DNA of 64,000 nucleotides from CAZQKW01 sp964594075 (GTDB lineage Bacteria > Desulfobacterota > WTBG01 > CAIYCZ01): positions 3,274 to 67,273 of the forward strand of contig CAZQKW010000015.1 in NCBI GenBank assembly GCA_964594075.1, in the 5' to 3' direction. Each line of letters starts with the position of its first letter. Positions within the stretch are counted from its first letter, which is position 1. The notes under the pieces were generated by a model. That model did not search any database, was not told the DNA's origin, and saw nothing but the letters and a program-made list of their open reading frames with translations. This document shows positions 1 to 7,908 of this stretch, one piece after another. The translations under genes and the position numbers were made by a program.

Positions 1-413
1 TTGTTCTGGCTGGAAGCGGCCATTTGCAATATGCGTGGGGCATACCTGCGCGCGTGCGCCGGCTGACCAATGCAACAAGCGCTATAATACTAAACGACTC
101 GGGGCAGGGAATTGAACGCGGGCTGGCAGATTTCATATTGTTTTCAAAGCCAATGTCCGCTCCGGAAAGTCCGCGTTTGCAGGTAATGCTCAAGAAAGAA
201 AAAGAAGGCGTCGTTATTGACAAGATTATCAAAGATGGACCTGGGGATAAAGCTGGCTTGAAAGAAAAAGATGTGATTATAAAAATAGATGCCAAAACTG
301 TTTCAGACATTGATGATGTTAAGATATTGCTTTTGATGAAAAACAGAGGCGACATTGTTCATGTTATGGTGCGGCGAAGAACGCAGGAATTAACAATAAA
401 GGTAGAACTCTAA
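1..413 (+). CDS. C-terminal part of a ChaN-like / PDZ-domain protein (5' end outside window)
   Basis: The frame is open at the left edge, so the start lies upstream; the first complete codon is at position 3. About 136 residues are visible. The first ones read LAGSGHLQYAWGIPARVRR, which resembles the end of the ChaN-like (DUF399, haem-binding uptake) domain, where a Gly-Ser-Gly-His followed by GIP is typical. The last 80 residues look like a PDZ domain: a GPGDKAGLKEKDVI carboxylate-loop region, then a beta-rich end. ChaN-PDZ fusions are usually envelope proteins. The membrane anchor or signal peptide cannot be seen because the N terminus is missing. Sure of PDZ, fairly sure of ChaN. Confidence 0.75.
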   Translation, partial: VLAGSGHLQYAWGIPARVRRLTNATSAIILNDSGQGIERGLADFILFSKPMSAPESPRLQVMLKKEKEGVVIDKIIKDGPGDKAGLKEKDVIIKIDAKTVSDIDDVKILLLMKNRGDIVHVMVRRRTQELTIKVEL

Positions 414-467
414 TTAAACAGTTTCATGTACACCGTGACCTGTAAAACGATCAACAGGGAGGCAAAC

Positions 468-701
468 ATGGCTAATGAATGCGCGACATTAAATCCAGAT
501 TGCATGTTAAAAAAAGGGATTAAATGCCCCGCTTTTGAAGCAGGCAAGAATTGCTGGGAGTATGACTGGGTGCCGATGTTTCAGAGTATGCCGCAAGAAG
601 AAAAAGATCAGGCAAAACAATTCATGGGGCAGAAATGCCCCCATTGCCCTGCATATCGCGAACCGATGAAGCGCATGATAGAAAGAATTCAACAGTTGTA
701 A
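468..701 (+). CDS. small cysteine-rich protein (two-CW-like)
   Basis: A 77-residue protein. The ATG at 468 is preferred over the in-frame ATG at 426 because it follows AGGGAGG at a good distance. It carries seven cysteines, including CPAFEAGKNCWEYDW and a C-terminal CPHCP. The NCWEY motif resembles the short two-CW type of Cys-rich proteins that are common in anaerobes and are thought to bind metal. There is no signal peptide, so it should be cytoplasmic. It lies 55 bases downstream of the PDZ protein and converges on the next gene. Function unknown; a metal- or redox-binding role is inference only. Confidence 0.75.
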   Translation: MANECATLNPDCMLKKGIKCPAFEAGKNCWEYDWVPMFQSMPQEEKDQAKQFMGQKCPHCPAYREPMKRMIERIQQL

Positions 702-707
702 TTGTAA

Positions 708-1520
708 TTATCCAAATATCCACTTCCATTTTGCGACAGAATACAGGGGGATAAACGGAATCAACACGGGGGTATTTTTTACATAATCCTGATAGGCGGG
801 ATCTGAACCGTAGTTTTTGTTTTGTCGAAGTTCCAGTCTGCGCGTTGAGCCAAACATCACATAAACTATGCCGACATATCCCGCCAGTGCAAAGACAACC
901 TGGAACCAGCCCGTTAAGCACGGCAGGGATGACACAATGACGCCGGTCCACACAAGAATTTCTCCGAAATAGTTGGGACAACGAACTATCTTGAAAAGTC
1001 CACGGTTACAGAACTTTTTAGGATTTTCTTTTTTTGCTCTATTTTTCTGTTCATCTGCAATTGCCTGAATAAGCAAGCCACCAGCTACCAGAAGAATGCC
1101 CGCGTAGAGCCATCCGACATAAATGTCTTGCAATTTGTTATGCAATCTAAAGAACACCGGAGATACCTGCATAACATATAAAACAGAACAAAAAATCCAA
1201 ATAATAACTTTAACAAAAAACGGTATGGTGGCGTATCCGCTGGAAGCTTCGTCAAGAACCACGCGGTAAGCGCCGCTTTTATATTCACGAATGACAAGAA
1301 AAATACCCAGCCGCGCTGCATACAGGGCAATTAAAAGAAGGAGTATAAGAGCCGGAAGCGTTAGGGTCGGCCAAAAGCCAATTATCATTGCCAGTGCCAA
1401 TCCAACAATTGAAAACGCATAACCGGTAGAGAGAAAATAAACAAACTTGTAGAATCCTGCCGTTGTAATGAGCGCTGCAACTGCAAGCAAAATATAAAAC
1501 ACTCTGATCTCCTCTTTCAC
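708..1520 (-). CDS. DUF1295 / ICMT-like integral membrane protein
   Basis: A 270-residue protein with about six hydrophobic segments. The second half holds RGLFKIVRCPNYFGEIL followed by a hydrophobic stretch and a C-terminal segment with YGSDPAYQDYVKNTPVLIPF. This layout is typical of the DUF1295 / steroid 5-alpha-reductase-like / isoprenylcysteine methyltransferase membrane superfamily, where the Arg-x-Pro-x-Tyr region and the C-terminal E/Q-x-Y segment bind NADPH or SAM. Substrate cannot be told. It converges on the Cys-rich gene with only 6 bases between them and is the last of a minus-strand run that includes the ferritin-like gene and the hydrolase. A second ICMT-type protein lies at 31250. 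Confidence 0.8.
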   Translation of the reverse strand: MKEEIRVFYILLAVAALITTAGFYKFVYFLSTGYAFSIVGLALAMIIGFWPTLTLPALILLLLIALYAARLGIFLVIREYKSGAYRVVLDEASSGYATIPFFVKVIIWIFCSVLYVMQVSPVFFRLHNKLQDIYVGWLYAGILLVAGGLLIQAIADEQKNRAKKENPKKFCNRGLFKIVRCPNYFGEILVWTGVIVSSLPCLTGWFQVVFALAGYVGIVYVMFGSTRRLELRQNKNYGSDPAYQDYVKNTPVLIPFIPLYSVAKWKWIFG

Positions 1521-1576
1521 AAGTTAGTCTGTTGATTTAAAATGACCATTCACTCGCCGCGTTAAAGAAGCTATTG

Positions 1577-2044
1577 TTAGCCACCATCAGTTTGCGGGAA
1601 CGCGGTATTTGCATATAAATATTCAACTTTCTCTTTATGTTTTAATTCTTCGTTAGCTATGTTGCTAAGCATTTCTTTGACCTCTCCTGCAGGCTGTATC
1701 TCAGCAAGCGACGTATAGAAGTTAAATGAAGCGAGCTCCCGGTATGCCGCCACCAGGTAGATTTCTCGGGTCTCCATGTTTTTATTAATATCCGGTTTCT
1801 CCAAATGCTCTGCTAAATGATAATCAACGACAGTGCTCATGCGCAAGCCAGTCGCATCATAATTGCCCGCTTTATATCGCTGCAGAAATTCTTTGTGTTT
1901 TTGCTCCTCTCGGGATAGAAACTCAAGTGTTTCGCGAGCAGTTTTGTCTGATACCCTCATAAGCAGGTCTTGATAAAACGCATAGGCTATTTGTTCGCGG
2001 TTTATTGCAAGGTCAATAATTTCTTCAAGTTTTTTATTTCTCAT
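1577..2044 (-). CDS. ferritin-like / rubrerythrin-family diiron protein
   Basis: A 155-residue four-helix protein with two half-repeats: INREQIAYAFY with SREEQKHKEFL, and AAYRELASFNFY with ANEELKHKEKV. The paired E..Y and E..KH motifs are the carboxylate and histidine ligands of rubrerythrin-type diiron sites. The C-terminal rubredoxin domain of true rubrerythrins is absent, so this is the short erythrin type linked to peroxide or iron handling. I chose the ATG at 2044 because the longer reading (to 2098) starts with a sequence unlike the family and overlaps the upstream hydrolase. Cytoplasmic; probably protects an anaerobe from oxidants. Confidence 0.85.
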   Translation of the reverse strand: MRNKKLEEIIDLAINREQIAYAFYQDLLMRVSDKTARETLEFLSREEQKHKEFLQRYKAGNYDATGLRMSTVVDYHLAEHLEKPDINKNMETREIYLVAAYRELASFNFYTSLAEIQPAGEVKEMLSNIANEELKHKEKVEYLYANTAFPQTDGG

Positions 2045-2063
2045 AGTGGTCTCTCTATTAGTT

Positions 2064-3239
2064 TTAATCAAGAGGAAATTGGGCAAAAAAATCATCAAGA
2101 TATTGAAGAACTAATTCTTTGCCTGCTTCATTTTCCACGCCAGAAGAAACAATGCCGCCATGATCAAGCAATATATTATTCTTAATACCGGTCTGTTTGG
2201 GTCCTTTATAAAGGACATAGTTATACAGTGATCCATCTCTTATGCCGCAGGGTTCTCCATTGCAGGTGTGCGACTCCCAAGGGTCAAGGCTTAAATCAAC
2301 CTGGGTAATGAATCCATCGACGGGTGGTATCCAGTCACATTCTGGGTCAAAATCAGGGCAAGGAATAGGATAGGGTGGCCGGGTAAATCTCTGAACGTGC
2401 AATGCCATGCCCCGTGTTTTGGGCGCTTTATTTAAAAGATCGTAAATATCAACGGTATCAATTAGAAAGCCGGGCCAGTTTGGCGGATAGACAAAAACAG
2501 ATGATAGGAGACAGAGCCGCGCGATCCGCGTATCCTGGGAGGCTGTTTTTTGGGCAACAAAGCCACCCAGTGAATGGCCGATAAGCGTTACCTTTTCCGT
2601 ATCAACTATCTTTTTAAATGGTTTATTGAATGCGCGGCTGATGAAATTAATGGTCTGACTTGTCTGCAGAGCATAAATATCTGTGGCAATTTCATAAAAC
2701 GGAATGTCAGCAAATCCTGCATCATTGCCAATAAAAACGGGGATGGCAACAAGATATCCCTGCCTGGCGTAATAGGCTCCCAGCCAGTCCAGAGCATCGT
2801 CGAGGGCAGGGTCAGAGCCGCTTGCTCCGCTGCAGAAAATGATGATATGATAGGGAGCATATGATAATGGAAGATTACCGGGTGTTTCACCAGGATGGAA
2901 TATTTTGAGTTGCCAAGAAACTCCCGATGATAGAAAATCAGCCTCATTATGGGAATCGATATACTGATTAAATGCTTTGACCTGGCTGCAAATCATTTTG
3001 ACCATGAATTTCCAATTAATAGGCGCGCCGACTGGACCCAAATCTTTGTCTGTGTTTATTAAAAAAGGTTCATGGAGTGTGCGATTGTGTGCCAGTTTTG
3101 GCAGCAAAAGATATGTGGCATTTATTGCATTTAAATTAAGTTTCGGCGCTGAAAACCCAGGTGTCTTGCCTGTTTCAATAACAGAAACCGGATAACCCTC
3201 AGCCCAAACAGGTTGCCGCGGAAAAAAAAAAGACCACAC
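2064..3239 (-). CDS. exported alpha/beta hydrolase (lipase-like), N terminus frameshifted
   Basis: A 391-codon frame from GTG at 3239. It has an alpha/beta-hydrolase core: a beta strand (YHIIIFCSGASG), the nucleophile elbow GHSLGG (Ser expected catalytic), and a late LLDHGGIVSSG whose His may complete the triad. The C-terminal half is rich in Cys-Pro-Asp segments. The frame as read has no signal peptide, but an ATG at 3276, preceded by AGGTG, encodes MRKLTLPIILFVSVVFFFS in another frame. The two frames meet in an A10 run (plus strand 3222-3231). With nine A the protein would begin with a good signal peptide ending in PVWA before EGYPV. It is therefore probably periplasmic or secreted; the substrate is unknown. 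Confidence 0.8.
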   Translation of the reverse strand: MWSFFFPRQPVWAEGYPVSVIETGKTPGFSAPKLNLNAINATYLLLPKLAHNRTLHEPFLINTDKDLGPVGAPINWKFMVKMICSQVKAFNQYIDSHNEADFLSSGVSWQLKIFHPGETPGNLPLSYAPYHIIIFCSGASGSDPALDDALDWLGAYYARQGYLVAIPVFIGNDAGFADIPFYEIATDIYALQTSQTINFISRAFNKPFKKIVDTEKVTLIGHSLGGFVAQKTASQDTRIARLCLLSSVFVYPPNWPGFLIDTVDIYDLLNKAPKTRGMALHVQRFTRPPYPIPCPDFDPECDWIPPVDGFITQVDLSLDPWESHTCNGEPCGIRDGSLYNYVLYKGPKQTGIKNNILLDHGGIVSSGVENEAGKELVLQYLDDFFAQFPLD

Positions 3240-3276
3240 TAACGAATAATATTATAGGCAAAGTTAATTTTCTCAT
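3222..3276 (-). other. out-of-frame signal peptide and A10/T10 slippage site of the hydrolase
   Basis: On the minus strand an ATG at 3276 opens a hydrophobic 19-residue leader that runs into a run of ten T (plus strand A 3222-3231). Reading through ten T gives a stop a few codons later. Nine T would join the hydrolase frame exactly. Either the homopolymer length is a sequencing error, or the tract is a slippage or phase-variable site. Confidence 0.6.
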
Positions 3277-3472
3277 TTCAAAAAAACACCTGTAAAATGT
3301 ATCCATTTCTTTTTACTGCATTTGTTATTTAATACTATATCGTGAATATTGCAAGCGTTACCACAAAAATAATTTATAATTTGACATCTTGAAAAATAAA
3401 GAGTAAGTTAAAGACAACATTAAAGGCGCTCCTTAATCTGGTATATAAGCCCTCGTATGCTTTTGTCATGAT

Positions 3473-3505
3473 AAGCCCTGGGACTTGCTATCAGTCCCGG
3501 GGCTT
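3473..3505 (+). terminator. leader hairpin, terminator- or attenuator-like, before the RRM gene
   Basis: Arms AAGCCCTGGGAC (3473-3484) and GTCCCGGGGCTT (3494-3505) pair over 12 positions with one G-T wobble around a 9-base loop. An A/T-rich tail (AATTATTTTATTTTC) follows. It sits 40 bases before the ATG of the RRM protein, so it could terminate in the leader of that gene (attenuation) or fold as a 5'UTR structure. There is no plus-strand gene just upstream for which it would be an ordinary terminator. Confidence 0.6.
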
Positions 3506-3545
3506 AATTATTTTATTTTCAATAATAGGTAGATGTGGAGGAAAC

Positions 3546-3893
3546 ATGGCTAAAAATTTATATGTAGGCAATTTGTCGCCCGAGGTGACACAGGATGATT
3601 TAACGGTGAACTTTAAAGAGGTGGGAGATGTTGTTTCCGCGGTTGTCATTAAGGACAAATTTTCTGGTGAATCAAAGGGATTTGGTTTTGTGGAAATGGG
3701 GACTGAAAAGGAGGCACAGGATGCTATCCAGAAATTCAATGGCGGCGAACTGTGCGGCAAAAAGATTGTGGTAAGCGAAGCCAGGCCGCGGCCTGATCAG
3801 AGAGGCGGCAGAACAGGCGGGCGAAGACCTGGTGGAAGATTTGGCGGAGGCAGATCAGGTGGAGGAAGTTTTGGCGGACGCAGTAGATATTAA
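3546..3893 (+). CDS. RRM-domain glycine/arginine-rich RNA-binding protein
   Basis: A 115-residue protein starting at the ATG at 3546, which follows GGAGG. Residues 1-80 are a complete RNA-recognition motif: RNP2 as LYVGNL near residue 4 and RNP1 as SKGFGFVEM near residue 43. The tail (about residues 85-115) is a Gly/Arg repeat (GGRFGGGRSGGG and similar). This is the architecture of the small cold- or stress-induced Rbp proteins known from cyanobacteria and found in other bacterial phyla; they bind RNA in the cytoplasm. The A/T-rich leader carries a strong hairpin at 3473-3505, so expression may be controlled at the 5'UTR. Confidence 0.92.
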   Translation: MAKNLYVGNLSPEVTQDDLTVNFKEVGDVVSAVVIKDKFSGESKGFGFVEMGTEKEAQDAIQKFNGGELCGKKIVVSEARPRPDQRGGRTGGRRPGGRFGGGRSGGGSFGGRSRY

Positions 3894-4060
3894 TTCATCA
3901 TTTTATATCTGTCGCCAGAATAATTTGTTTGGCTAATTAGATTATTGTGAGAAACGGGCAAACAGCAATTTAAGTGCATAAAAAAGCAATTTTATACCAT
4001 TTCTGCATAAATAATTTAAAACTAACCCTAAAAAAGTGAAAAAATAACCTCTTTGGGTTA

Positions 4061-4089
4061 TTGTATTGATTGATTTTAATTGCTATTAT
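4061..4089 (+). promoter_or_regulatory. putative sigma70-type promoter for the small peptide gene
   Basis: TTGTAT (4061-4066), a 17-base spacer and TATTAT (4084-4089), 55 bases before the ATG at 4144. A 7-bp hairpin AATAACC/GGTTATT (4043-4062) touches the -35 box. Pattern match only. Confidence 0.3.
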
Positions 4090-4143
4090 GTTGTCAAAAC
4101 AATAACTGCACCAATAAATTTTAAAGGAGAAGAGGGAGGAGCT

Positions 4144-4266
4144 ATGAAGCCCAAAGACGCAATGTATGAAGCGCCCAAAGTGATTACTTATTCAGAAGAT
4201 GAGATCATAGAACTGCTTGGTCCGGCACAGACTTGCTCGCCAAGCCCATGTCCAACATATAAATAA
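4144..4266 (+). CDS. 40-residue RiPP-precursor-like peptide
   Basis: The ATG at 4144 follows a strong GAGGGAGGAG. The peptide begins MKPKDAMYEAPKVITYSEDE, continues IIELLGPAQT and ends CSPSPCPTYK. The layout is that of a ribosomal peptide precursor: an acidic leader with an E/D-rich helix ending in ELLGPAQ, then a short core with two Cys and several Ser, Pro and Thr. Similar short leaders (YS.DEI.ELLGPAQ) occur in small orphan peptides of anaerobes as I recall them, but I cannot name the family. No modifying enzyme (radical SAM, YcaO, LanB or LanM) lies next to it. It precedes an exported protein by 31 bases, so the two may be co-transcribed. A small structural or regulatory peptide is the alternative. 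Confidence 0.6.
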   Translation: MKPKDAMYEAPKVITYSEDEIIELLGPAQTCSPSPCPTYK

Positions 4267-4297
4267 ATCATATTTATGGGGAAAAAGGGGGTTCTTT

Positions 4298-5155
4298 ATG
4301 AAAACGTTAATAGGAATTACAGCAATAACTTTAACTGTATTAATATGTTCTTTTGGGGCAAGCAGTGCTCAATATGTGCCACCTGACAACCGACCATATG
4401 TTACTTTTATAGATGAGAATGGATGTCCTATCCAATTTGACCAGGGAGGCGGCTTTCAGTATTTGAACGTTGTTGCAAGCACTTTGCCTGCAAAGCTGTT
4501 CTTTAAGGGTATTGTCCATATAACGCCTGGATACTGTTATCCACAGCAGCCAGGAGAAGATCCATTCTGTTTTACCTGTTATGACTTGAAAATTGATGTT
4601 AAATATAACACTGATGGAGAAGATACTTTTTTTTGGGAAAATGTGACAGATGGCCAGATTATATATTTTGCTGTTGATACGAGCAAAATTAACAAGTTAC
4701 TTCCTCCAGGTTCCAATTTGGCAGATTGTGGTGTAACATTCTATCAATGTGATAGCAATGAATTTGCACAGCCGCCCCAGGGATTGAATATCAATCAATG
4801 TACAGATTATGCATGCTGTGAACCAAAGACTTTAATCACTCTTTCCTCATTTACCGCAAAGCCAGGCAATGGTTCCGTAACGCTGAACTGGGCAACGGAA
4901 ACAGAAATTGACAACGTTGGTTTTAATATTCTGCGTGCAACCGCTGAAGATGGCGTGTATGTAAAGATAAATGCAGAGCTTATTCCTGCACAGGGAGGAG
5001 CAGCACAGGGGGCAGCGTATCAGTTTGTTGATACCAACGTGCGGAACAGAAAGACTTACTATTACAAGTTGGAGGATATTGACCTGAATGGCACGGCAAC
5101 AGCGCACGGTCCGGTGAGTGCAACGCCGAAGTGGATGTATGCTATTTTTAAATAG
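4298..5155 (+). CDS. exported protein with C-terminal FN3-like domain
   Basis: A 285-residue protein; the ATG at 4298 follows AAGGGGG. Residues 1-24 form a signal peptide (MKTLIGITAITLTVLIC then SSAQ). The middle region is Cys-rich (CPIQF, CFTCYDLKID, CGVTFYQCDS, CTDYACCE) and looks like a folded disulfide-rich domain. The last 95 residues (SSFTAKPGNGSVTLNWATE, then NVGFNILRA and TYYYKLEDID) are an FN3-type beta sandwich of the kind found at the end of many secreted proteins. Likely periplasmic or surface exposed. It follows the small peptide closely and ends before a strong terminator. The function of the N-terminal part is unknown. Confidence 0.82.
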   Translation: MKTLIGITAITLTVLICSFGASSAQYVPPDNRPYVTFIDENGCPIQFDQGGGFQYLNVVASTLPAKLFFKGIVHITPGYCYPQQPGEDPFCFTCYDLKIDVKYNTDGEDTFFWENVTDGQIIYFAVDTSKINKLLPPGSNLADCGVTFYQCDSNEFAQPPQGLNINQCTDYACCEPKTLITLSSFTAKPGNGSVTLNWATETEIDNVGFNILRATAEDGVYVKINAELIPAQGGAAQGAAYQFVDTNVRNRKTYYYKLEDIDLNGTATAHGPVSATPKWMYAIFK

Positions 5156-5179
5156 AACTAAGTAATAATCAGAAGCGCC

Positions 5180-5217
5180 AAGAGGCGGAAGATGTTAATT
5201 CTTCTGCCTCTTTTTTT
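5180..5217 (+). terminator. Rho-independent terminator
   Basis: Stem AAGAGGCGGAAGA (5180-5192) and TCTTCTGCCTCTT (5200-5212) with one wobble, 7-base loop, then a T-run to 5217. It ends the plus-strand gene at 5155 and lies between converging genes. Confidence 0.85.
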
Positions 5218-5236
5218 GACCTAAACAATTTAATCC

Positions 5237-5884
5237 TTAACGTTTTACCAGAAACAGTTTATAGGCAAGCCGGTCGTAGGTGTCAGGGTACTCGCCGCTC
5301 ACGGCATGTTCTTCTGTAGCCCACCCGGGTGTTGCCCCTGAAAGCAGCACATGCAGGTAAGGATATAACTGTGTGTAGAGTAAGCAGCAGGCACCTCCCA
5401 CGTTGAATGGATCAACCTCAAACATATCGCCGATTTTGTGACCCCAGATGCACCTCACGGCTATATCTCTCACCTCTACAAAAAGCCGATATTTATCAAG
5501 CAATGGAAACCCTTTGCCGCGCATATCCTTAAATGAGAATTGCGTTTGCAGCATAACAGGCTCTTTCTGCTTAACCCGTTTTACGGCAACCTCTACCTTT
5601 CCGTCTTCAAGACAGCGGCCGGTAAACGAATCCGAATTTTTCTCCCAGAGAATAGATCCGCCATAGTGCAGGCTTACTATGGGTGAAATAATGCCCTGTA
5701 AAAGCGAGCCGCAGATTCCAGCACTGTTCATGGCGGTAATTTTAAATGAATCACCCACCCGGAGCCCGTACGGGCAGGTGCCGTTTACTTTGGTGACCGT
5801 CACTTTTTGATAATACCGGTGCTCCAATTTCAATACCTGCTCAGTATATTCGCTAAAATCCTGTGTGGTATCTTTTTCGTCCAT
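5237..5884 (-). CDS. tandem TIGR04076-family protein
   Basis: A 215-residue protein made of two copies of a roughly 85-residue domain. Copy 1: VTVTKVNGTCPYGLRVGD with a later GICGSLL. Copy 2: VEVRDIAVRCIWGHKIGD with GGACCLLYTQLYPY. The Cys-x3-Gly-x3-Gly-Asp motif and the later Cys near LYPY are the hallmarks of TIGR04076, a family of unknown function frequent in anaerobes and methanogens and usually single-domain. No signal peptide, so probably cytoplasmic. It stands alone between a terminator and the PEPCK-like gene. The conserved Cys and Asp suggest metal or cofactor binding, but that is inference. Confidence 0.8.
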   Translation of the reverse strand: MDEKDTTQDFSEYTEQVLKLEHRYYQKVTVTKVNGTCPYGLRVGDSFKITAMNSAGICGSLLQGIISPIVSLHYGGSILWEKNSDSFTGRCLEDGKVEVAVKRVKQKEPVMLQTQFSFKDMRGKGFPLLDKYRLFVEVRDIAVRCIWGHKIGDMFEVDPFNVGGACCLLYTQLYPYLHVLLSGATPGWATEEHAVSGEYPDTYDRLAYKLFLVKR

Positions 5885-5969
5885 AAGTAGCTTTCTATTT
5901 TTTAATGAGTTAAGTGCAAAAAGCTCTAAAAGGCAGAATTGCCATACTTTGCGTGCGATAAAATTACAG

Positions 5970-6015
5970 CTTTGCGGTCATTTCGAGGATGATAAAGTCG
6001 CGCAAAGCAATCCCA
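5970..6015. repeat. stem-loop resembling a dispersed GTCATTnCGAGG repeat
   Basis: Perfect arms CTTTGCG (5970-5976) and CGCAAAG (6001-6007) enclose GTCATTTCGAGGATGAT, and CAATCCCAGC follows. This resembles the small dispersed palindromic repeats with GTCATTGCGAGG at one end and GCAATCCC at the other that are common in bacterial genomes. Only one full copy is seen; CTCGCAATGAC at about 60762 may be a fragment of another. Confidence 0.4.
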
Positions 6016-6016
6016 G

Positions 6017-7810
6017 CTAATTTTTAGAAGCAGTCTTTTTAAGTTCAGAAATAAGTGCGAACAGAGCTGTTGCCGCTTCATGCGGACCTTTTATTTCGTA
6101 TCCGCTAATTCCCAGCCGGGTGCGTATCTGACCGACAAATATACCTGCCTGATACGCACAGTTAAATGTTTTTTCTGCAAGTTTTTCATGGAGTTCGCGA
6201 TATTGATACGGGCCGAATATATTGGCAAAGTAACTATGCACCAGACCCGTAGCGCTCGTTGTTCCTTTTGACATTGCTGTTCCCTCGCGAAACACCCGCA
6301 TAGCGTGTTGCGGCGACGCAAATTTTTCAATAATGGGATGATCTTCATCAACCTCTTCATAGTTGTTCGCATACAGCATAATATTAAGTGGGTAACCCTG
6401 GAGAACTTCATCAAGGGTGGTTACTGGCAGCACAACGCGCGCATTTGTTTTTTGGGGACTCATAATGATAGCACGGTCAATCTGACCAAAGGCATATCCT
6501 TTCTGCAGGTCATCAAGACGCACAAATGCACCAATTTCTGTCCCATATCCCCGAATCATATGTTCCTTTTCTGATATTTCAAGAGAGCCCATGTCGTCGG
6601 CAATGATGCGAAGTTCGCTTATATAATCCTCTCCCAGAATACGCAACGCCTCCAGGGTTTCGGATTTACCCGCCCCGGTGTCGCCGACTATTAAAATATT
6701 TGCCGATAGGCCATTATTAAGCAGTATGTGCACCATAGCGCCATGAAATGGCATACGGCCGCGTTTCATTATGATAATGTTGTGTAATGTGAGAGCCATT
6801 TTTTTTAAGTAGCCAAAATAGCCAAAAAAATCATCGCCGGGGATTGCGCCGACTAATAAGTTGCGTTTTTCATCATCATAAAAAACAGTTGGCAGCGCGC
6901 CGAAAGCAGAAAGGTGTTCAGAAGGCACGCCGTAGGCAAATACTGCATCTGGGCCCCGAGCTATCTGTTGGTCGCTTGCAATTTCAAACAAATTGGCCAG
7001 CGAGCAGCCAAGTGCCATGAAGCACTTATGGAAATAAATAAAAATAACCAGAGGCCCAACTTGAGCAGGATAACACAGCCACTCGTCCCTGTTGCACGAT
7101 AGGCCTTTGAGCGGATTTCGCTCCACCTTTATGAAGTGACCAGAACGCGTGTTCATGGGTGGGTTGATAATCATAGGCGGATTGATCAATAGCTGTCGGA
7201 TAAAAGGAACCGCACCAAGAATGTGACCATAATTTTCCGGCAAATAACATTCCCGCGGAACTGCAATAAGGCCGACGTTGCAACCGGCTGCGACCTGGCG
7301 GTAAATGCGCGGGTGGTCGCCGGTTATGTTCTCGCAAATATCACGATATACGCCGCGAATTAAATTGGTCAACGTTCCCAACGTTGCATTAAACGAGCGA
7401 TACGGCCGCTGATCAAAACTGCTGGCTCCCGGTTCGGAATGCAGTATCATAAAGCGGTCAAATGTGCGCCAGAAGTTGTAGAGCTCCTCGACAAAGATGA
7501 GCAAGGATTTTCGGAACTGAGGGTCTAAAAGATTCCGGGCATCAGGCTGCAGCTTTGCAATTTTCTCCAAAGGAAGCTCAGCAAGCAGCCTGAGCAGCTC
7601 GGTTATATATAATCCTTCGGATTTTTTAAACAGGCCTCGCTCGCGGATATTTTGCATGTAGGAGCTTTTCTTGACAAATTTCTTTACATACAGCGCAACA
7701 ATGCGGTTGAATTCTCTACTTTCAAACAGTTGCGTGGCTGTTGAACAGATCATGCCTTCCGTGTGAATAATAAGCTGCGTTTTTTCCTGAACAAAACGTT
7801 TTAGCGCCAT
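6017..7810 (-). CDS. PEPCK / HPr-kinase-like P-loop protein
   Basis: A 597-residue protein. I prefer the ATG at 7810 because AGGA precedes it by five bases; an ATG at 7822 lacks such a site. The first 190 residues are helical and unassigned. From about residue 350 there is a P-loop, GDTGAGKSETL, followed by IIADDMGSLEI, close to the GxSGxGKSE and ADD motifs of HPr kinase. The later part (NIMLYANNYEEV, EGTAMSKGTTSATG, ANIFGP) follows the C-terminal pattern of ATP-type PEP carboxykinase. So the catalytic half belongs to the PEPCK/HPrK superfamily. Whether it is a carboxykinase or a protein kinase cannot be decided; the KSE P-loop favours kinase-like chemistry. Cytoplasmic. Confidence 0.75.
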   Translation of the reverse strand: MALKRFVQEKTQLIIHTEGMICSTATQLFESREFNRIVALYVKKFVKKSSYMQNIRERGLFKKSEGLYITELLRLLAELPLEKIAKLQPDARNLLDPQFRKSLLIFVEELYNFWRTFDRFMILHSEPGASSFDQRPYRSFNATLGTLTNLIRGVYRDICENITGDHPRIYRQVAAGCNVGLIAVPRECYLPENYGHILGAVPFIRQLLINPPMIINPPMNTRSGHFIKVERNPLKGLSCNRDEWLCYPAQVGPLVIFIYFHKCFMALGCSLANLFEIASDQQIARGPDAVFAYGVPSEHLSAFGALPTVFYDDEKRNLLVGAIPGDDFFGYFGYLKKMALTLHNIIIMKRGRMPFHGAMVHILLNNGLSANILIVGDTGAGKSETLEALRILGEDYISELRIIADDMGSLEISEKEHMIRGYGTEIGAFVRLDDLQKGYAFGQIDRAIIMSPQKTNARVVLPVTTLDEVLQGYPLNIMLYANNYEEVDEDHPIIEKFASPQHAMRVFREGTAMSKGTTSATGLVHSYFANIFGPYQYRELHEKLAEKTFNCAYQAGIFVGQIRTRLGISGYEIKGPHEAATALFALISELKKTASKN

Positions 7811-7908
7811 ACGGGTCCTCATCGAGGAGAAAAGTTAAGGCTAAATAATGAATGGTGAAAAGCAGAACAAGCGCTGTTTATTATTTTAACTTATCGTTTT
7901 TCAGATGG

